Counted from the stretch's first letter, positions 1 to 9,116 are shown. The stretch is DNA of 56,696 nucleotides from Candidatus Dormiibacterota bacterium (GCA_003151665.1 PLYD01000280.1:22879-79574), one strand, 5' to 3'. Made by a program: numbers and translations. The notes: a model not told the origin generated them from the letters alone.

Positions 1-825
1 GCCGGCGTCCCGACCATCTGGATCAACACCGCCGCGCTGTTGAAGCAGACAGGCCAGCGACTGCCGAAGGTTCACACAGTCATCTGCGGCGGGTCCGCGA
101 TTCCCCGCTCACTTATGGAGTCGATGGACGCGATCGGGCTGCGCATGTTGCATGCGTGGGGCATGACTGAGACATCGCCTCTCGGCAGCGTGGCGCGGTC
201 GCGCAGCGGCACGCCCGCCGATGACGAGCTCAACAAGCGCCTCACGCAAGGGATCGTGGTGCCCGGCGTAGAGATACGGATCGTCGACCCGGCATCCGAC
301 GAGGTGCTGCCCTGGGACGGGGTCGCGTTTGGTGAGATCCAGGTCCGTGGACCGTGGATCGCGCGCGGCTACTACAACGGCTACGACCCGGGCAAGTTGA
401 CCGAGGACGGCTGGTTTCGCACCGGCGACGTGGCCAAGATCACCCCTGAGGGTTACATCCAGATCGTCGACCGCACGAAAGACGTAATCAAGTCCGGCGG
501 CGAGTGGATCTCATCAGTCGACCTCGAGAACGCGATCATGTCTCACCCCAAGATCCTGGAGGCGGCTGTCATCGGCCTCGCGCACTCCAAGTGGGATGAG
601 CGGCCTGTCGCTTACGCTGTGGCGCGCCCCGAGTTCAAGGGCCAGGTCACGCAGGAAGAGGTCATCCAGTTTCTCCAGGACAAGGTCGCGAAGTGGTGGT
701 TGCCTGACGAGGTGAGGTTTATCGACGAGGTGCCTAAGACCTCGGTCGGGAAATTCGACAAGAAGGTTCTTCGAGCGAGCGCAGTGCCCATCAAGGAAAG
801 CGCGGCGCCGACGGGTAGAAAGTGA
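1..825 (+). CDS. Acyl-CoA synthetase (AMP-binding), 3' part
   Basis: This is the C-terminal half of an ANL-superfamily acyl-CoA ligase, which adenylates a carboxylic acid and transfers it to CoA. The reading frame is open from base 1, so the gene starts before the window. Visible core motifs are WGMTETSP (the YGxTE adenylate motif), [23 protein letters not shown], the hinge [14 protein letters not shown], and near the end [11 protein letters not shown] with the catalytic lysine. The form resembles medium/long-chain fatty-acid ligases, but the substrate cannot be read from sequence. The stop overlaps the next gene's GTG in a GTGA, so the two were probably translated together. Confidence 0.9.
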   Translation, partial: AGVPTIWINTAALLKQTGQRLPKVHTVICGGSAIPRSLMESMDAIGLRMLHAWGMTETSPLGSVARSRSGTPADDELNKRLTQGIVVPGVEIRIVDPASDEVLPWDGVAFGEIQVRGPWIARGYYNGYDPGKLTEDGWFRTGDVAKITPEGYIQIVDRTKDVIKSGGEWISSVDLENAIMSHPKILEAAVIGLAHSKWDERPVAYAVARPEFKGQVTQEEVIQFLQDKVAKWWLPDEVRFIDEVPKTSVGKFDKKVLRASAVPIKESAAPTGRK

Positions 826-1781
826 TCGCACGCCACACGCAGGTCCGCGAGCACACCATTTCGCGCGAGACCTTCCACTACAAGTGGGACAACTCGCTGG
901 CGCCCGCGGTCGAGATTGCGCCAGGTGACGTGGTCCATTTCGACACCGAGGAGGTGACGTCGGGCCAGCTCAAGCAGGGCGACCCGGCATCGAAGCTCGC
1001 TAATCTCGACTTCGACAAGCTGTATCCGCTCGGCGGCCCCGTCTTCGTGAAGGGAGCCGAGCCCGGCGACGTACTCGAGGTCGAGATCCTGGCGTTGAGA
1101 CCAGGGTCCTGGGGGTGGACCGACCTCCTCCCGGGGCTCGGCCTGCTGGCCGCGGATTTCCCTGACCCATACGTCCGTTACTTCGAGCTTGGCGATCGAA
1201 CGTCTGCCTAGCTGCGCAAGGACATTCACGTACCGATCGCGCCGTTCTGCGGAACGATGGGCGTGGCGACCGATGAGCCGGGACCCCACGCGGTGCTGCC
1301 TCCGACCAAGGGCGCCGGCAACATCGACACGCGACACCTGACTGCAGGCACCAAGCTCTACCTGCCGGTATTCGTCAAAGGTGGCATGTTCTCAGCCGGG
1401 GATTGCCACGGCGCGCAGGGAGATGGCGAAGTCTGCGTTACCGGGATCGAATGCCCGATGACATTCTCTCTCCGGTTCAACGTGGTCAAGGGCGGGTCCT
1501 TGCGGCCATGGAGCTACCACTTTCTTACACCGGCGGTGCCGCTCCAGCATCGGAGCGATGCGGCCGGCTATCACGCCGTGTGCGCATTGGGTCCGGACCT
1601 GATGGAGAACGCACAGAACGCCGTGCGCGACACGATTGCCTGGCTTGGTGCAGACCATGGCTTGAGCCGCGAGGACGCGTACATCCTGTGCAGCCTTGCG
1701 GGCGACCTCCGCATCAGCCAGATCGTGGACCAGCCGAACTTCGGGGTTTCCTTCTACATGCCCCTGAGCGTCTTCAAGTAA
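822..1781 (+). pseudogene. Acetamidase/formamidase, interrupted by in-frame TAG
   Basis: This gene is an FmdA/AmdA-family amidase, which hydrolyses small amides to ammonia and the acid. Read straight through it is about 319 codons, the normal family length, and family motifs lie on both sides of a single TAG at 1209-1211. Before it are GDVVHFDTEEVTSGQ and GPVFVKGAEPGDVLEVEIL. After it are FCGTMGVA, GAGNIDTRHL and FVKGGMFSAGDCHGAQGDGE. There is no frameshift. Either the gene is newly dead, the base is an error, or the amber codon is read through. It starts with GTG overlapping the upstream ligase stop. Confidence 0.85.
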
Positions 1782-1869
1782 ATACGCACCGGTTGTGGAG
1801 CCCTGGCCGGAGCTTGCGCTCAAGCTGTCGCGGCACTGTGCGGCATACTGACCTCTCACTAGGCCAAGG

Positions 1870-4665
1870 GTGAGTACTACACAACTCGGCAAGTATCCGA
1901 TTGAGGCTGAGCTCGGGCGCGGAGCCATGGGCGTGGTGTATCGGTCGACGCACCCGCGCCTGGAGATTCCCGTCGCCATCAAGGTGCTCGCCGAGCAGTA
2001 CTCGAGCGACGCAAGCTTCCGCCAGAGATTCCATCGCGAGGCCGCCACCGTTGCCGCGCTCAACCATCCGGGCATTGTCCGCGTGTACGACTTCGATGAG
2101 GACGGCCCAGTCCTTTTCATCGTCATGGAGTGGGTCGAGGGACGATCGATGCGCTCGTGGCTCGACGAATACGGGCGCTTCAGCGTCGATGTCTCCGTCG
2201 ACCTGGTGCAGCAGCTGCTGTCAGCCGTCGGCGTCGCGCACGACTACGGCATCGTGCACCGCGACCTGAAGCCCGACAACATCCTGATCTCCAACCGCGG
2301 CAAGACCAAGATCCTCGATTTCGGCATCTCGAAGCTGATCGACGACAAGCACCGGTTGACCGCCACGGGCAGCATGGTCGGCACACCCGCATACATGGCG
2401 CCGGAGCAGGTTAAAGGCGAGCAGGTTGACGCGAGCTCCGACATCTACTCACTGGGAATGATCCTTTATGAGCTGCTGCATGGCGAGCCGCCATTCACCG
2501 GTCAGCTACCCGCGGTGTTGCACTCGCAGGTGTTCGACCGTCCGCGCGCATCGACGGCGATTCCCTCTCCGATCATGGAGATCATCTGGAAAGCGACGGC
2601 GAAGGATCCCAGCCAACGATTCCAGACATGCGAAGCATTTTCCGGAGCCTTCCATTACATGCCCAAGCCCGCTGCGGCCCAGCCGCCCGCGGAGGCGATA
2701 TCGGACCAGCTGCCGGTCACTGTGCACGAGGTCGACCTACCGAAGTCGCAGCCTGCATTGCGCGCCGACAGTTCCAAGCCGCCGGGCGTATGCACGTTTA
2801 GCGATTGCGGCGAGCGACGCGGTTGGGCGTGCGCATACAAGGACCTCACCGGGCGCGAGTGCAAAAGCTGGTGGTGCCGCAAGCACATTCAGTTCATCGA
2901 GAGGACTCCGTTCTGTCCTCGGCATGCAAACGTCATCCGCGCGCTCGCACCGACCGCGAACACCATCTTCGAGATCAAGAACCGTCCTGCCGTCGATGAC
3001 CGCGCGCTGCCGCTCGCAGCATTGGTCGCGGAGGACGTCGACAAGGACGTCACCGAGCTCGTGCGGCGCCGCTACCAGAATCGCAAGGACGTCACGCTCG
3101 CGCGCGACCGCACTGTGCGACAGACGTGGTCCGGCCGGAACGAGGTCGCGTGGGAGCGCAGCTGGTCAGCGCTCAAGAGCCAGGGTTACCTCGTTCGCAT
3201 CGCCGTTCGAGTGACGACCGCCGAGCCGGACCTGGTTCAGCTGCTGATCGGCAATACGGTTGTGTTCAAAGAGCTGCCCGACTGGATCAGCCGCCGGCGC
3301 GAAGGCGAGCAGCCCGACCACGCCGACCGGGCGCGCTTTGGCAAGAAGCTCTTCGCAGCCATCCTCGAGCACGTCGATCAGCCGCAGCCGATCCCCGCGT
3401 CGGCGATTCCCGCCAATGGGCAGGACATCGAACCGCCGCCGCCGCCCGAGATCAATCGCACGCTGATTGAGGGTATGGTCCTGAGGCTCGCATCGACCGC
3501 CACGCGTTTCACTGGCTTCGAGGTCGCCGAGCAACTGGCTCTTCCGTTCGGAGCGGTCGAGCCGATCCTCAAGGCCTTGACTGGCGCGAACTTCCTCGAT
3601 GCCCTCGGGTTGGCGCCGGAGCAGGGCCCGTGGCTGGGCCGCCCGCTGCCCGAGCGCATGGCCTACGCGCTCACCAAGCAGGGACGCCTTCGAAGCGACG
3701 AGATCGCCAACGCGAGCACTCGCTACTCGGGACCGGCGCCCGTGTCGATGCACGAGTACAAGCTCGTGCTCGCCGAGGCGGCCAAGCCCGGCACCCTCGA
3801 CCTGACCAAGGTCACGATGGCCCTGCACGGGATCGAACTCGGTCCGGGCGTGGTCGAGGCGGTTCGCGCCGCGGTCAACTCTCGCTCTTCGATCTTCATC
3901 TACGGCGCGCCTGGAAATGGCAAGACCACGCTTGCACGGCGGATCCCAGCCTTGCTCGGCGGACCGATCGTGATCCCGGTTGCGCTCGACATCGGGGGCG
4001 GCGAGGTGATGACCATCTTCGACGGCTCGATCCACCGACTGGAGCAGCACCAGCCTGCGGACAAGCGCTGGCGCAGAATCGCGCGTCCCCTGGTGCAGGT
4101 GGGCGGCGAGTTTCAGCTGGACATGTTCGACCCCACCTTCGAGGAAGGGAGCCGAACGTATGGCGCTCCTCTACAGGTCAAGGCCAACGGCGGCGTGCTG
4201 CTCATCGACGACCTTGGCCGCCAGCGGGTGGCGCCCAAGCAGATCCTCGACCGCCTCCTCGTGCCGCTGGAGCAGGAGATCGACTACATGAACCTGAGCT
4301 CCAGCGGGCGCAAGGTCGAGGTCCCGTTCTGGGCCCAGCTCGCGCTTTCCACCAACCTCAAGCCCGCAGAGCTGCTGGACGAGGCTTACCTGCGCCGCCT
4401 CTCGTACAAGGTGCTGATGCCCGATCCCACGTGGGAGATGTGGTGCCGGATCTTCGAACGGGAGCGGGATCGGCTGACGATTCCTCCCGACCCGACGGCG
4501 CTGGAGCTGATCCGCAGCCTCTACAGCGGCCGGCCGCTGCGCGGCAACCACCCGCGCGACCTGCTGGAGCGGCTCGTCGACGTCTCAGCAGCGCGTGGCG
4601 TCCGCCCGCAGCTCACCCTGGAGCTGGTCGAGGCGGCCTGGCACACGCTGTTCATCACGAGCTGA
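1870..4665 (+). CDS. Ser/Thr protein kinase fused to AAA ATPase
   Basis: This 931-residue protein has three parts. Residues about 8-265 form a Hanks-type kinase: glycine loop LGRGAMGVV, VAIK lysine, HRDLKPDN at 130, DFG at 150, APE at 177. Residues about 308-350 form a Cys/His-rich knuckle (CTFSDC, CAYKD, CKSWWC, CPRH), a likely zinc site. The C-terminal half carries an AAA ATPase with Walker A GAPGNGKTT at 679 and Walker B LLIDDLG near 777, then an arginine-rich lid. I see no transmembrane segment, unlike typical PknB proteins, so it is probably cytoplasmic. The GTG start follows AAGG. Kinase-AAA fusion is unusual. A kinase-regulated remodelling ATPase is plausible but the partner is unknown. 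Confidence 0.9.
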   Translation: MSTTQLGKYPIEAELGRGAMGVVYRSTHPRLEIPVAIKVLAEQYSSDASFRQRFHREAATVAALNHPGIVRVYDFDEDGPVLFIVMEWVEGRSMRSWLDEYGRFSVDVSVDLVQQLLSAVGVAHDYGIVHRDLKPDNILISNRGKTKILDFGISKLIDDKHRLTATGSMVGTPAYMAPEQVKGEQVDASSDIYSLGMILYELLHGEPPFTGQLPAVLHSQVFDRPRASTAIPSPIMEIIWKATAKDPSQRFQTCEAFSGAFHYMPKPAAAQPPAEAISDQLPVTVHEVDLPKSQPALRADSSKPPGVCTFSDCGERRGWACAYKDLTGRECKSWWCRKHIQFIERTPFCPRHANVIRALAPTANTIFEIKNRPAVDDRALPLAALVAEDVDKDVTELVRRRYQNRKDVTLARDRTVRQTWSGRNEVAWERSWSALKSQGYLVRIAVRVTTAEPDLVQLLIGNTVVFKELPDWISRRREGEQPDHADRARFGKKLFAAILEHVDQPQPIPASAIPANGQDIEPPPPPEINRTLIEGMVLRLASTATRFTGFEVAEQLALPFGAVEPILKALTGANFLDALGLAPEQGPWLGRPLPERMAYALTKQGRLRSDEIANASTRYSGPAPVSMHEYKLVLAEAAKPGTLDLTKVTMALHGIELGPGVVEAVRAAVNSRSSIFIYGAPGNGKTTLARRIPALLGGPIVIPVALDIGGGEVMTIFDGSIHRLEQHQPADKRWRRIARPLVQVGGEFQLDMFDPTFEEGSRTYGAPLQVKANGGVLLIDDLGRQRVAPKQILDRLLVPLEQEIDYMNLSSSGRKVEVPFWAQLALSTNLKPAELLDEAYLRRLSYKVLMPDPTWEMWCRIFERERDRLTIPPDPTALELIRSLYSGRPLRGNHPRDLLERLVDVSAARGVRPQLTLELVEAAWHTLFITS

Positions 4666-4711
4666 CCGGCCAAAACACGAGCCCTCGGTATACTTTGGCG
4701 TCGCCCCGAAA

Positions 4712-4797
4712 GCGGCGGTGGCGGAATGGCAGACGCGCTAGTTTCAGGAGCTAGTGTCCGCAAGGACGTGGAGGTTCAACTCCTCTCCGCCGCACCA
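4712..4797 (+). tRNA. tRNA-Leu (anticodon CAG)
   Basis: The acceptor stem GCGGCGG (4712-4718) pairs with CCGCCGC (4787-4793), followed by A and an encoded CCA. The anticodon arm CTAGT-TTCAGGA-GCTAG places CAG at 34-36. A long variable arm (TGTCCGCAAGGACG) and a GGTTCAACTCC T-arm identify a class II leucine tRNA. Its 3' half, from the anticodon arm on, is duplicated about 4.2 kb downstream, as expected when an integrase uses the tRNA gene as its attachment site. Confidence 0.97.
4743..4755 (+). other. Candidate attachment core in tRNA anticodon arm
   Basis: The 13-bp TTCAGGAGCTAGT in the anticodon arm recurs exactly at 8745-8757. A slightly shortened form opens the duplicated tRNA half near 8975. 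A crossover in the anticodon loop is normal for tyrosine integrases that target tRNA genes. Which repeat marks which element's end is inferred. Confidence 0.5.
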
Positions 4798-4879
4798 GCG
4801 ATGTGACCTCTGATCTCAAGCCGAGATCGCAGGCACGGCGTTGGAATCGCGGCGGGACGGCGCTGGAACGGAGCCTGAA
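4749..4879 (+). repeat. tRNA-Leu 3' half plus leader, copy 1
   Basis: These 131 bp (tRNA 3' half and 82 bp beyond it) match 8978-9108 with six substitutions and no gaps. The part after the tRNA also matches the third copy at 10906-11053. The match continues past the tRNA, so what is repeated is an element end rather than only an attachment site. Confidence 0.9.
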
Positions 4880-4951
4880 AGTGGTGGGAAACTACCGAAT
4901 TAATAGGCTTTAGTCCTTCCCTCCAGGCCACTCGCCTCGGAGGATGCGCAC

Positions 4952-5974
4952 ATGCAGACCATCGACAGTTCACTAGCCAAGAGACACGGATCGACCGCGC
5001 CCACTCCCCTCATGGAGGCGTACGCGCATTTCCGTCTCGACCGCCAGGCGATCCCGTGCTCGAAAGCGACGATGCTGACCTACGAGTACACGCTGGGCGC
5101 GTTCCTGCGCTGGGTCGTACGCGAGCACCCAGAGGTGCGGCGATTCGAGGAACTGGACGTGGTGGTGGTCCGCCAGTACCGCGCGCAGATGGCAGAGAGG
5201 CCAGGCCTGCACGGCAAGACGCTGACGCCGGAGACGCTGAGCGGCGCGGATCGCTCGATGCGCACGTTCTTCCGCTGGGCGCTCGCCGAAGGCTACCCGG
5301 TCGCGCCGCGCATCTTGCAGATGCCCAAGGTGCGAGTGCCGTGGAAGGAGCCAACGCTGGTCCACATCAACCAGCTGCGCTCGATCCTCGCTGCCTGCCA
5401 CCCTCAGCGGCCGCAGGAGGCGCTGGCAGTGCGGATCCTGGTCGGCGCCGGCGTGCGGCGAGCGGAGCTGAGCGGCATCGCCATCCAGGGACCTGATGGG
5501 CTGCCGGACCTGATGCTCGACTCGTTCGATCGGGGAGTGGTCGAGCTGCGCATCCGCGGAGACGCCGGAGCGAAGGGCCGTCGGGCTCGGCGAGTGCCGA
5601 TTGTGATGAAGCTGGGTGCGGAGATAAAACGCTATGTGGCGCGCTTCCGACCTGAGGTCGATTACCTCGAGCTACTCATCAACGAAAACGGCAGGCCATA
5701 TCGCAACTGGGGCGTCGACGCAATGATGGACCGGCTGCAAGAATCAGTCGGCTTCCGGATCCACGCACATGGATTCCGGCACACGTTCGCGACAATCGCT
5801 ACGCAGCTGGGCTGGAACTTCGAGCGCCTGCGCTCAGCGATGGGGCACGAGGACTACATGACCCTGCATCGCTACGTGCGCCTGGCCATGGATCGGGACC
5901 TGGGCCGCCTGGAGGACTGGACCGAATTCATCGCGGTACCACCACGAATTGGTCAACCTGGATTCCGCGGCTAA
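4952..5974 (+). CDS. Tyrosine-recombinase integrase
   Basis: This 340-residue site-specific recombinase probably integrates and excises the element at the adjacent tRNA-Leu. Residues about 20-125 form a SAM-like core-binding domain (TMLTYEYTLGAFLRW, then a second helical block). The catalytic domain has Arg169 in GAGVRRAEL, a lysine in GAKGRRARRVP, HGFRHTF with His273 and Arg276, MGHEDYM, and nucleophile Tyr308 in HRYVRL. The start ATG follows a GGAGG Shine-Dalgarno 9 bases upstream. It lies 154 bp after the tRNA. The second downstream copy of this leader has lost the gene except for its last roughly 28 bases. Confidence 0.93.
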   Translation: MQTIDSSLAKRHGSTAPTPLMEAYAHFRLDRQAIPCSKATMLTYEYTLGAFLRWVVREHPEVRRFEELDVVVVRQYRAQMAERPGLHGKTLTPETLSGADRSMRTFFRWALAEGYPVAPRILQMPKVRVPWKEPTLVHINQLRSILAACHPQRPQEALAVRILVGAGVRRAELSGIAIQGPDGLPDLMLDSFDRGVVELRIRGDAGAKGRRARRVPIVMKLGAEIKRYVARFRPEVDYLELLINENGRPYRNWGVDAMMDRLQESVGFRIHAHGFRHTFATIATQLGWNFERLRSAMGHEDYMTLHRYVRLAMDRDLGRLEDWTEFIAVPPRIGQPGFRG

Positions 5975-6062
5975 TCGGCGCGCGCAAACGAGCCGCTAGG
6001 GAGTGCGGCGGGTACCATCCGACGTAGTGCATACGATGGGCGGGGACCGCTGGGGCTGGAGC
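5947..6062 (+). repeat. Post-integrase conserved block, copy 1
   Basis: These 116 bp cover the last bases of the integrase gene and the intergenic start of the next reading frame. They are closely repeated at 9117-9232. In copy 2 the block is joined almost directly to the tRNA-derived leader, so the integrase gene was deleted between the two. Confidence 0.85.
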
Positions 6063-6698
6063 TGGACGGGTAGCCAGTCGGTTGAGTTCTGTGTGTGGGT
6101 TCTCCTTCAGGACGGCCTGCACGTAGGTCCCTTCGACATCCATCCAAATGGAGACGAGCGGCTGCGCCAGGCGGGCCTGGACGCGGCCGGTTGGACGCGC
6201 TGGTTCGAAACCGTCGTCAACCGTGACGTGAAGGAGCAGATGCGCTTTCACCTCGGTGGCGGCCTTGAACCACCGTTGTTCTATGAGTCCGATCCACCGA
6301 CGCTCGCGGAGCAGTTACAGATGAAGGAGGCTCTCCGAGCCAAGACCCCTCCAGCACTGTGGAACGAGACCAAACAAGTCGGCGAGCTGTTGGATGGCCT
6401 CTGGGACGACTACAGCAGCCGGCCCGTGTTGCGACGAAGTCGCCACCTACATGATCCCGTCCATGGCGAACAGCCGGGTACGCCATCACAACACCGCGAG
6501 CTCTACGGCTCGCTGCATGAGCTGGGATCTGGCTTTCCAAGCCTCTACTGCTACCCGGTCGCCTACCCGACTCTGGTCGTCCGCGAAGTGGCTCCTATGG
6601 CGTTGGTATTGACCTCGCCAAAGCAATGGACTTGGGAGCGATACCGCGATGCGCTGGTCGCTGGGGTGGCGAACCTCGCCGGAATGCCGAAACCGTGA
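6036..6698 (+). CDS. Hypothetical protein of the integrated element
   Basis: I do not recognise this 220-residue protein. The N-terminal part (GDRWGWSW, LLQDGLHVGPFDIHPNGDERLRQAGLD) and the C-terminal part (YPVAYPTLVVREVAPMALVL, then WERYRDAL) read as ordinary globular protein. The middle, about residues 125-165, is rich in Arg/His/Pro and could hide a pair of compensating frameshifts. Its start lies inside the conserved 116-bp block, and copy 2 of that block keeps only the first dozen codons. It is probably an element gene of unknown role. Confidence 0.5.
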   Translation: MGGDRWGWSWTGSQSVEFCVWVLLQDGLHVGPFDIHPNGDERLRQAGLDAAGWTRWFETVVNRDVKEQMRFHLGGGLEPPLFYESDPPTLAEQLQMKEALRAKTPPALWNETKQVGELLDGLWDDYSSRPVLRRSRHLHDPVHGEQPGTPSQHRELYGSLHELGSGFPSLYCYPVAYPTLVVREVAPMALVLTSPKQWTWERYRDALVAGVANLAGMPKP

Positions 6699-6936
6699 TT
6701 CTGGTCGGCGCCGACGCGCCGGTGGCGTCGATGACGTGCGACGCAGCCTCGCCAGGACGCCGACCCAGCGGGCTGTAGCCGACACCTGAAGCGCGTGCGC
6801 GCACTTGTGAGCGCAACGCGCCGCGCACAGGGGTAGACATCCCAGACCATGCGAACGGGCGGACCGTCGTCGGCGTGGCGATCGGCACGGACAACGCGCC
6901 CGCCGGAGGCTCGGCTGTCGCATGGAGTCGCGGTCC

Positions 6937-6980
6937 GGGTCCCCTAACAGAGGACCGCCAAAAACCAGGAACGAGATCGG
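6937..6980 (+). repeat. CCCCTAACAGAGGACCGCC box, copy 1
   Basis: About 43 bp around GTCCCCTAACAGAGGACC recur at 9287-9329 with few changes. The box contains the inverted repeat GGTCC/GGACC. In both copies it lies between the element's conserved part and the toxin-antitoxin cargo, so it may be a cargo boundary. It lies just beyond the 3' end of the leftward NTase operon and could also act in RNA. Confidence 0.7.
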
Positions 6981-6987
6981 ATAGTGG

Positions 6988-8004
6988 TTACTGGCGACGC
7001 TTCGTTCGGTCGACATGGATCGCCTGACGTTGCCTTGAGATCGCTTCATTCTTTTCGCCCGACCAGCGGAGCAGGACCCGCAGGGATTGGTCTTCAAAAT
7101 CCTTGATGGGTTCCTTACCCGTCGGCCCGGGTTGGCGAATTGCAAAAACAATGCCGTTACGCGCAATGGCCGCAGCGTGCTCTCGCCGGAGCCGTGCACT
7201 CTCGGCGGCGCGGACCAGTGGGTCCCTGATGTCTGCTTCAGAAAAGTCCAAGAGTGCGAGGGTGACCTTGAGGCGAGCCACCCAGTCTGGAGACGTCGCG
7301 GGAAGCGGCCCAAACAACGACTCCCACGGATCGCCCCCTGTGCCCTCCTCTGGATCGCGCTTCGCCAGCTGGAATTGATGCCAGCGACCAGCACCGCGTT
7401 CGCGGAGGATGCCCGCGCGAACCATCGTTTCGACTGCACCAGCCACGTTGTGACGACCAAACGCCGCTCTCGCGGCTAGCTGCGAAACGCCCAGGAAGAA
7501 GTGAGGCGGTTCGGCCAGTAGGAGACGGATAATCTCTGCGCGGACGGAAACGCCCCAACAGGCGCGCAGTCGCAGTTGGAGGAGCGAGGGTCGCGTCAGG
7601 TCAGCAACTGGCGTGTGGTTCGACCCGAGACGCGAGACATTGGACCTGGGTTGGCGCGCTTTGCCGCCCATGGGCCAGTTGGCATGTGTCTCGCGGTTCA
7701 CCGCAACGCCGAAATCAGTGAACGACTGGGTCATGTGCTGACCGAACTCCGGAAGCAGGTTACGCAAGCGAACTGCAGAGACCAGGCGGACATTTGTTGT
7801 CGACCAATCGAGCGCCTGTGCCAGCAGGCGCCGATCCTCACGCTGGAGCGATGGATGGCTGGTCGCGATGATCAGTGGCTCGACGTCGACTGCGGTGGAC
7901 GCGTGTCTTCGTTCCCAGCCGCCGGCCCCAACTTCAGCCCATAGGCTCCACAGCATATTGAGGACCGCGTCCCGAACCTTTTCTTTATACGAGCTCGTCG
8001 GCAT
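6988..8004 (-). CDS. Winged-helix partner of NTase (putative antitoxin)
   Basis: This 338-residue protein is co-transcribed with the upstream nucleotidyltransferase gene, whose 3' end it overlaps by 20 bp. Residues about 165-225 (RAEIIRLLLAEPPHFFLGVSQLAARAAFGRHNVAGAVETM) look like a winged helix-turn-helix. The N-terminal 150 residues resemble nothing I can name, and the C-terminus is basic. Pairing of an NTase-fold toxin candidate with a winged-helix protein recalls AbiEi/AbiEii, but the gene order and the large N-terminal domain differ. It is element cargo. DNA-binding antitoxin or regulator is an inference. Confidence 0.65.
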   Translation of the reverse strand: MPTSSYKEKVRDAVLNMLWSLWAEVGAGGWERRHASTAVDVEPLIIATSHPSLQREDRRLLAQALDWSTTNVRLVSAVRLRNLLPEFGQHMTQSFTDFGVAVNRETHANWPMGGKARQPRSNVSRLGSNHTPVADLTRPSLLQLRLRACWGVSVRAEIIRLLLAEPPHFFLGVSQLAARAAFGRHNVAGAVETMVRAGILRERGAGRWHQFQLAKRDPEEGTGGDPWESLFGPLPATSPDWVARLKVTLALLDFSEADIRDPLVRAAESARLRREHAAAIARNGIVFAIRQPGPTGKEPIKDFEDQSLRVLLRWSGEKNEAISRQRQAIHVDRTKRRQ

Positions 8005-8563
8005 CCCTCACTCCCAGTGTGTGAAGCAGGCCAATCAGATCCCCTCGGAAGCCATCCGAGGGATCATGCGTGCGAGTCCAGCGTCCGGCTTCAATGAGCT
8101 CTTCACGCGTCGGCGCCAGTGTCTTGAGGTCTGCAAAGTGCCTACTGTTAGGACCGTGGTCGGTGGCGGCGTAAACCTTGAAGTAGACCTGATCGAGGCG
8201 GGACGCAACATGGATGGTCAGGGCGCCGAAACGTTGCGCCTGCATGCGGTCCGCGAAGCCCGGTGGCAGACCGAAGTCCAGTAGGGAAGCCGGACGCGAA
8301 TCCAGCCAGTCGGGGCTGATTTTTAATGCCGTCGCCACGTCGGCGCCAGCTGCGCGCAGTTCTGCTGGAAGTGGATCAGCTCGTACAAAGCGGCCTTCAT
8401 CAAGGACGGCGACGACATCCAGATCCTGGGTGGGTCGCTGGTGGATACCGAGGAGCAGCAGGGCGCTGCCGCCAATCGCGACGAGCTCGAAGGCTTGACC
8501 GCGTTGCTCAAGAACCGTGCCCAGCAAATCGAGCGCTCGGTGCAGCTGCTCCGATCCCAACAT
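7985..8563 (-). CDS. DUF6036-like nucleotidyltransferase (putative toxin)
   Basis: This protein of about 192 residues has the minimal nucleotidyltransferase signature: VAIGGSALLLLG, then HQRPTQDLDVVAVLD, as in AbiEii/DUF6036 proteins. Such enzymes transfer nucleotides to RNA or protein targets and many are toxins. I chose the ATG at 8563 because a TATGAT lies exactly six bases upstream, giving a leaderless message. Upstream in-frame ATGs (8569, 8602) have no better support. With the overlapping winged-helix gene it forms a two-gene module transcribed against the integrase. Confidence 0.75.
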   Translation of the reverse strand: MLGSEQLHRALDLLGTVLEQRGQAFELVAIGGSALLLLGIHQRPTQDLDVVAVLDEGRFVRADPLPAELRAAGADVATALKISPDWLDSRPASLLDFGLPPGFADRMQAQRFGALTIHVASRLDQVYFKVYAATDHGPNSRHFADLKTLAPTREELIEAGRWTRTHDPSDGFRGDLIGLLHTLGVRDADELV

Positions 8564-8569
8564 GGTCAT

Positions 8570-8575
8570 ATCATA
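8570..8575 (-). promoter_or_regulatory. -10 element TATGAT of NTase operon
   Basis: TATGAT on the minus strand is separated by six bases from the chosen ATG. The spacing places the transcription start on or next to the start codon, as for several other modules in this window. Confidence 0.5.
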
Positions 8576-8744
8576 TCGCCAACTGAGAGATTTAATATGC
8601 ATTCCGGGCCCCGCCTTAGTCGAATCGGCCCGCAGTCATGTCTTAGACGGTTGCACTAGCCTTTGTAAACAGACTTGCGCGCCTGAGTCGGCTGATCCAT
8701 GATGCGCGCCAATTCAATAACGGCCTGGTTACGAAGGACGAAGC

Positions 8745-8757
8745 TTCAGGAGCTAGT
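8745..8757 (+). repeat. 13-bp copy of tRNA-Leu anticodon-arm core
   Basis: TTCAGGAGCTAGT is identical to 4743-4755 inside tRNA-Leu. It lies between the NTase operon and the duplicated tRNA half, so it may be the right end (attR) of the first element. The 220 bp between it and the next repeat (8758-8977) contain no gene I can support. Confidence 0.5.
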
Positions 8758-8977
8758 TGAGATTCCTGGATACATATGACACAGCTTCAAGACCGATACA
8801 TCGATCAGTCGGAGCCGGCCTCTGCACCAACTTGTCCTCGATAAAAGTCCGTTCCCCGTGAATACGAATTGCTTTCGATCCGAGTTCGGCCACATTCCTC
8901 GCCGCAGTTCCAAAGCCTGGTTCTCAGCTGAAGCCGGGCACCCAATCAAGGGAGTCTCAAATGTGTGCAGGAACTTC

Positions 8978-9108
8978 AGCTAGTGTCCGCAAGGACGTGG
9001 AGGTTCAACTCCTCTCCGCCGCACCAGCGATGTGACCTCTGATCTCAAGTCGAGATCGAAGGCATGGCGTTGGAATCGCAGCCGGACGGCGCTGGAATGG
9101 AGCCTGAA
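8978..9108 (+). repeat. tRNA-Leu 3' half plus leader, copy 2
   Basis: This is a second copy of the tRNA 3' half (AGCTAGTGTCCGC to CCGCACCA) and the 82 bp after it, six mismatches from copy 1. It lacks the 5' half, so it is not a tRNA gene. It runs into the post-integrase block after only eight bases, which shows loss of the integrase from this copy. Confidence 0.9.
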
Positions 9109-9116
9109 CGACATGG

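Noticed and set aside
8978..9030. Possible second tRNA-Leu gene
   Set aside because: Only the 3' half is present. The acceptor 5' strand and D-arm are missing, so it is a duplicated attachment fragment.
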